From contig CANJQG010000011.1 in NCBI GenBank assembly GCA_947476405.1, positions 1 through 43,891 of the forward strand: 43,891 nucleotides of DNA. The letters are read 5' to 3'. The notes beneath the pieces are model-generated. The model was not told where the DNA came from. It was given only the letters and a program-made list of their open reading frames with translations, and ran no database searches. How positions within the stretch are numbered: the stretch's first letter is position 1; each line of letters begins with the position of its first letter. This DNA comes from Thiotrichales bacterium (GTDB lineage Bacteria; Pseudomonadota; Gammaproteobacteria; Francisellales; CACEW01). Shown here piece after piece: positions 41,443 through 43,891 of this stretch. Made by a program: the position numbers and the translations under genes.

Positions 41443-42825
41443 ATGGATAATTTATCAAAAAGATTAGAGTCTCGGCATGTCAATATGATTGCTCTGGGTG
41501 GCGCGATTGGCACTGGGATTTTTTTGACGAGTGGATATTCCATTGCCATTGGTGGCCCAGGGGGCGCACTCTTTGCTTATATGATTATGTCTGTCATTGT
41601 TTATTTTCTGATGACCAGCTTGGGTGAAATGAGCACTTATAGGCCTACGGCGGGAACTTTTTGTGAGTATTCCAATCAATATGTAGGGCGTTCTTTTGGC
41701 TTTGCCATGGGCTATAATTATTGGCTAAACTGGGCGATTACCCTTGCGACGGAGGTCTCTGCCGCCTCGATTATTATGAGTTATTGGTTTCCTGTAGCGG
41801 ATGCGACTTTATTTTCAGTTATATTTTTTGCGTTAATCTTTCTATTTAATATTTTTTCAGTCAGGGTCTATGGAGAGATGGAGTTTTGGCTTTCCTTTAT
41901 GAAAGTGGCTGTAATCCTTTTATTTATTGTTTTAGGGGTCTATACCGTTGTAAAACAACCGCATTTTGGGTTGCCCAATTGGCATATTGGAGATGCCCCT
42001 TTCCATAAGGGTTGGATGGGTTTTATTATGGTATTTTTGTTTGCGGGATTTTCATTTCAAGGTACTGAATTGGTTGGAGTGGCTTCAGGTGAAACTAAAA
42101 ATCCAGAAGTCAATTTGCCTAAATCCATTAAGCGGGTATTTTGGCGTTTGACCCTATTTTATATCGTCTCAATTGGCATTATTAGTTTGCTGATTCCTTA
42201 TACGGATCCTCGTTTGATGAGCCAGACCGTCAGTACTAGTCCCTATACTTTGATTTTTGAACAATACCTTTCTCATTATGCGGGTGGATTTATCAATTTA
42301 GTCATTTTGATTGCCGTGTTGTCAGCGGGAAATGCGAGCATGTATTCTTCGACCCGGATTTTATGGTATCTCGGTAAAACAGGGCAGGCGCCTGCTTTTT
42401 TTACGCGGATTACCTCGTATGGCCTTCCTATTTGTGCTTTGATTGCGACCGCGCTGATTGGTTCTTTGGTTTTTATTTCCTCCTACATTGGAAACGGCGT
42501 TTTGTTTACTTATTTGGTTCAGATTTCTTCACTTTCTGGCTTTATTGCGTGGTTCGGCATTGCGCTGAGCCATTATTTTTTCCGCAAAAAGTTTTTGCCT
42601 GAATTAGGTGGGGTGGAAATTTTAAAATATCGAGCTAAGTTTTATCCCTATGCACAGATCATTTCGATGATTGTGATTGCGATTGTGATTTTAGCACAGT
42701 TTGTAACGATGTTTGGACAAAGCGCACATTGGCTAGATTATATTGCGATTTATTCATCCCTCATTTTATTTGCATTGTTTTATATCGGACACAAAGTTTT
42801 TGCAAAAAAGACTTTCTCCCGCTGA
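41443..42825 (+). CDS. Amino-acid permease (APC superfamily, AAT family)
   Basis: 460 residues with about 12 membrane helices. The first helix carries the APC substrate-binding signature HVNMIALGGAIGTGIFLTSG, followed by GGPGGALFAYMIMSVIVYFL and LGEMSTYRPTAGTF. The block FQGTELVGVASGETKNPEVNLPKS-like region (FAGFSFQGTELVGVASGE) marks the AAT family (LysP, AroP, GabP). LysP-type lysine or arginine/aromatic uptake is likely, but the exact substrate cannot be read off. Amino-acid uptake by such carriers is common in intracellular gammaproteobacteria. Monocistronic; it ends convergent to the repeat protein. Confidence 0.9.
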   Translation: MDNLSKRLESRHVNMIALGGAIGTGIFLTSGYSIAIGGPGGALFAYMIMSVIVYFLMTSLGEMSTYRPTAGTFCEYSNQYVGRSFGFAMGYNYWLNWAITLATEVSAASIIMSYWFPVADATLFSVIFFALIFLFNIFSVRVYGEMEFWLSFMKVAVILLFIVLGVYTVVKQPHFGLPNWHIGDAPFHKGWMGFIMVFLFAGFSFQGTELVGVASGETKNPEVNLPKSIKRVFWRLTLFYIVSIGIISLLIPYTDPRLMSQTVSTSPYTLIFEQYLSHYAGGFINLVILIAVLSAGNASMYSSTRILWYLGKTGQAPAFFTRITSYGLPICALIATALIGSLVFISSYIGNGVLFTYLVQISSLSGFIAWFGIALSHYFFRKKFLPELGGVEILKYRAKFYPYAQIISMIVIAIVILAQFVTMFGQSAHWLDYIAIYSSLILFALFYIGHKVFAKKTFSR

Positions 42826-42849
42826 GAATCTGAAAATGCCTTATGTTAT

Positions 42850-43891
42850 TCAAAAAAGGGGAGAGGTCTCGTCTGGCCTGCCTATAGATGCAGGTGTAGC
42901 AGGGGGTGGCTCGCGACTCTCTAAAGGAATGTAATTATAAAATGTTGTTAAAACAGTGCGCAGGCTGTTAGGTCTTGTGCCGCTTGTAGATGGGATGGCG
43001 CATTGAGCAAAGTTTGTAATACAGTGGATTGGCAATGGGGTATATGGTTTGTCAGTAAAATTTAAAAGTATATAATTAATGTAATATTCATCCAGTTGAA
43101 GCAAAATAATATTGGCTGAATCTCTTCCTTTTTTTCCATGTCTCAATGATGATGACGAAAGATTAAAAGTAATATATTTGGTAATGGTTGATTTTAAAAT
43201 TAGGAGGCATTCATGAGACGAGAGTAATGCTTTAAAACAGGGGAAAGGTTGGAGTAGTGTTTTTTTAGTCTCAATACTTAAGTTGCTTCCTAATATGGAG
43301 TTCATAAAGGCAGATGCTGCTTTAGGATTTTTATCAAGAATCTTCGGGAATGTGCTACTTAAGTGCTTATTCACTAATTCTATTTTATCTGCTTGATCAA
43401 GTGTGCTGAGCATGATCCGATTAATAAAAGTGGATACAGCTTTATCATGGTCATTTTGAAAGGCCGCAAAAAGCCCAGGGAATCCGCATGTTGATTGGGC
43501 GGCCAGTAAAGTTATTTTATCTGTTTTATCAAGCAGGTAGCTGGCTAATATCAGGGTAATAAAAGTGGATACAGCTTTATCATGACCATTTTGAAAGGCC
43601 GCAAAAAGCCCAGGGAATCCGCATGTTGATTGGGCGGCCAGTAAAGTTATTTTATCTGTTTTATCAAGCAGGTCGCTGGCTAATATCAGGGTAATAAAAG
43701 TGGATACAGCTTTATCATGGCCATTTTGAAAGGCCACAAAAAGCCCAGGCAATCCGCTTGTTGATTGGGCGGCCAGTAAAGTTATTTTATCTGTTTTATC
43801 AAGCCGGTCGCTGGCTAATATGAGGGTAATAAAAGTGGATACAGCTTTATCATGACCATTTTGAAAGGCCGCAAAAAGCCCAGGGAATCCG
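42850..43891 (-). CDS. Protein with near-identical 45-residue helical repeats, N-terminal part outside the window
   Basis: The minus-strand frame is open to the right edge, so the N-terminus is missing; an apparent TTG start at 43752 lies inside a repeat. From the N-terminal side there are four repeats of about 45 residues (GFPGLFAAFQNGHDKAVSTF then ITLILASDLLDKTDKITLLA and AQSTC), the first three almost identical, the fourth diverged (INRIMLSTLDQADKIELVNK), then one or two decayed copies and a unique C-terminal part of about 150 residues ending DETSPLF. The pattern (Gly-Pro-Gly-Leu-Phe, Asn-Gly-His, two helices) resembles ankyrin-like alpha-helical repeats used in bacterial effectors for protein binding. 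Function unknown; likely an accessory effector-like gene. Convergent with the permease. Confidence 0.75.
   Translation of the reverse strand, partial: GFPGLFAAFQNGHDKAVSTFITLILASDRLDKTDKITLLAAQSTSGLPGLFVAFQNGHDKAVSTFITLILASDLLDKTDKITLLAAQSTCGFPGLFAAFQNGHDKAVSTFITLILASYLLDKTDKITLLAAQSTCGFPGLFAAFQNDHDKAVSTFINRIMLSTLDQADKIELVNKHLSSTFPKILDKNPKAASAFMNSILGSNLSIETKKTLLQPFPCFKALLSSHECLLILKSTITKYITFNLSSSSLRHGKKGRDSANIILLQLDEYYINYILLNFTDKPYTPLPIHCITNFAQCAIPSTSGTRPNSLRTVLTTFYNYIPLESREPPPATPASIGRPDETSPLF
43354..43890 (-). repeat. 135-bp in-frame tandem repeats, at least 4 copies
   Basis: The same bases (for example gtggatacagctttatcatg) recur at 43433, 43568, 43703 and 43838, a spacing of exactly 135 bases. 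The copies differ by only a few bases except the one nearest the C-terminus. The array runs off the window edge, so the full copy number is unknown. Confidence 0.95.

Noticed and set aside
43752..43754. TTG as the start of the repeat protein
   Set aside because: It lies in the middle of a repeat whose upstream copy continues in frame to the window edge.

Overview
The window reads as chromosome of a gammaproteobacterium, most likely a host-associated one of the Legionellales type. The housekeeping proteins (MutS, FtsI, DnaE, RNase G/YhdP, MnmE, HemC, L25, Pth, Tgt) look gammaproteobacterial. A Mip-type FKBP isomerase, DsbG, two small outer-membrane barrels and several large unfamiliar proteins with eukaryote-like or toxin-like parts fit an intracellular lifestyle. 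This assignment is inference from gene content; no 16S or marker comparison could be made.

Layout. 3-689: the 3' part of an Rpn-family nuclease gene ending in a perfect 12-bp tandem repeat. 790-6414: a 1874-residue multidomain protein, the most interesting object here. It has two GNAT-like repeats, a cholera/pertussis-type ADP-ribosyltransferase domain and a papain-like Cys/His domain. These are separated by repeated Ala/Pro linkers and by internal segments that look like signal peptides. 6506-7661: a small operon of an unknown protein plus a HEPN/MNT toxin-antitoxin-type pair. 7674-10275 (minus): pgk-pyk. 10442-11829: two paralogous outer-membrane barrels. 11875-17783 (minus): mip, terminator, dsbG-ftsI-mutS. 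17966-20296: rplY-pth-tgt.

20300-20497 is a decayed transposase tail. Next to it, 20613-21734 encodes an unknown protein whose N-terminus resembles ubiquitin. 21818-26365 (minus): CBS protein-ppa-dnaE. 26477-30842: yceD-rpmF-plsX-fabH-fabD-fabG, with acpP and fabF absent from their usual place. 30935-31354: a small membrane-anchored coiled-coil protein built on an 11-residue repeat. 31391-41369: aspS, rng-yhdP-phrB-mnmE-hemC, tightly packed. 41443-42825: an amino-acid permease. 42850 to the window end (minus): the C-terminal part of a protein made of near-identical 45-residue repeats.

The core genes form ordinary operons for lipid synthesis, glycolysis, translation, envelope and DNA repair. 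The accessory genes lie between them at 1-7.6 kb, 20.3-21.7 kb and 42.8-43.9 kb and look like effector or conflict genes. The 1874-residue protein is the best candidate for an undescribed system: it looks like a fusion of formerly secreted enzymes that kept their leader-like segments.
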